This document shows, one piece after another, positions 12,282-12,421 of a DNA stretch of 12,421 bases. Made by a program: the position numbers and the translations under genes. The stretch comes from DATJZG01 sp035499295 (lineage in GTDB: Bacteria > Myxococcota > Myxococcia > Myxococcales > Anaeromyxobacteraceae): NCBI GenBank assembly GCA_035499295.1, contig DATJZG010000184.1:1-12421 (forward strand), given 5' to 3'. The notes below the pieces were generated by a model. The model was not told where the DNA came from. It searched no databases and saw nothing but the letters and a program-made list of their open reading frames with translations. Each line of letters starts with the position of its first letter. Within the stretch, counting starts at the first letter, position 1.

Positions 12282-12421
12282 AGGCCCTCGTCACCCGAAT
12301 TATTGGGAAGGACGTCGCAGCGCGTCCCATCGAGGTCACGGCGGAGACCCTGACCACGTTGGCCGCAGACGCGCACTGGTCGCCCTTCCGGTTCAAGGCG
12401 GATGGGCAGTGTTGGGACCCG
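12278..12421 (+). CDS. Hypothetical protein, 5' part only (runs off the window)
   Basis: 48 codons of a gene that continues past the window end. The ATG at 12278 is preceded by GGGGAGG (12264-12270) at 7 bases and overlaps the upstream stop by 4 bases. The visible start reads MKALVTRIIGKDVAARPIEV then TAETLTTLAADAHWSPFRF, a soluble, mixed alpha/beta-like N-terminus. Family not recognised. It is likely the second gene of an operon with the preceding ORF. Confidence 0.65.
   Translation, partial: MKALVTRIIGKDVAARPIEVTAETLTTLAADAHWSPFRFKADGQCWDP

Noticed and set aside
1..12421. tRNA, rRNA or CRISPR arrays
   Set aside because: No T-loop motif, rRNA-like block or regularly spaced repeat was seen on either strand by eye.

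Overview
The window is GC-rich, with strong G/C preference at third codon positions in most genes. It looks like an accessory region of a high-GC Gram-negative chromosome. Three lipoproteins with lipoboxes, one collagen-like tail-collar lipoprotein, and a run of orphan genes in mixed orientation would fit Myxococcota or a related delta-proteobacterial lineage. That assignment is an inference from style and composition; no taxonomic marker gene is present.

Layout. 1-1257 is a complete IS3-family insertion sequence on the minus strand: two ORFs, an A7 frameshift site and matching terminal repeats. Its outer tip coincides with base 1. 1501-2184 encodes a collagen-like/phage-tail-collar lipoprotein. 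2448-2990 is an unrecognised 180-residue protein. 3058-3312, and possibly 3331-3555, are small minus-strand ORFs. 3506-4354 is a two-part protein with a Pro/Arg-rich linker. 4336-4944 (minus) is a PD-(D/E)XK-type nuclease-like protein. 4957-5127 is a 56-residue ORF with a strong ribosome binding site.

7139 down to 5120 (minus) is a likely operon of three genes with unusually AT-rich codons: a basic-tailed protein, a secreted protein and a three-helix membrane protein. 7356-7904 (minus) is a cysteine-rich lipoprotein. 8155-9036 and 9041-10237 (plus) form a tightly spaced pair. The first product carries three C-x4-C-x9-C-x2-H zinc-finger-like motifs and three ribbon-helix-helix-like segments. 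The second is a Schlafen/AlbA_2-domain protein. 10334-10888 (minus) is a GIY-YIG nuclease. 11060-11719 is another lipoprotein. The window ends in an ATGA-coupled pair whose second gene runs off the end.

How the parts may work together. The most interesting block is about 8.1-10.9 kb: the zinc-finger/RHH protein, the Schlafen-type protein four bases after it, and a convergent GIY-YIG nuclease. A second nuclease-like gene lies 3 kb away, and an IS sits at the window edge. This resembles an accessory or defence-type neighbourhood, but no known defence system can be identified from the sequence alone. The AT-rich operon at 5.1-7.1 kb looks separately acquired. Several of its products appear to act at the envelope.
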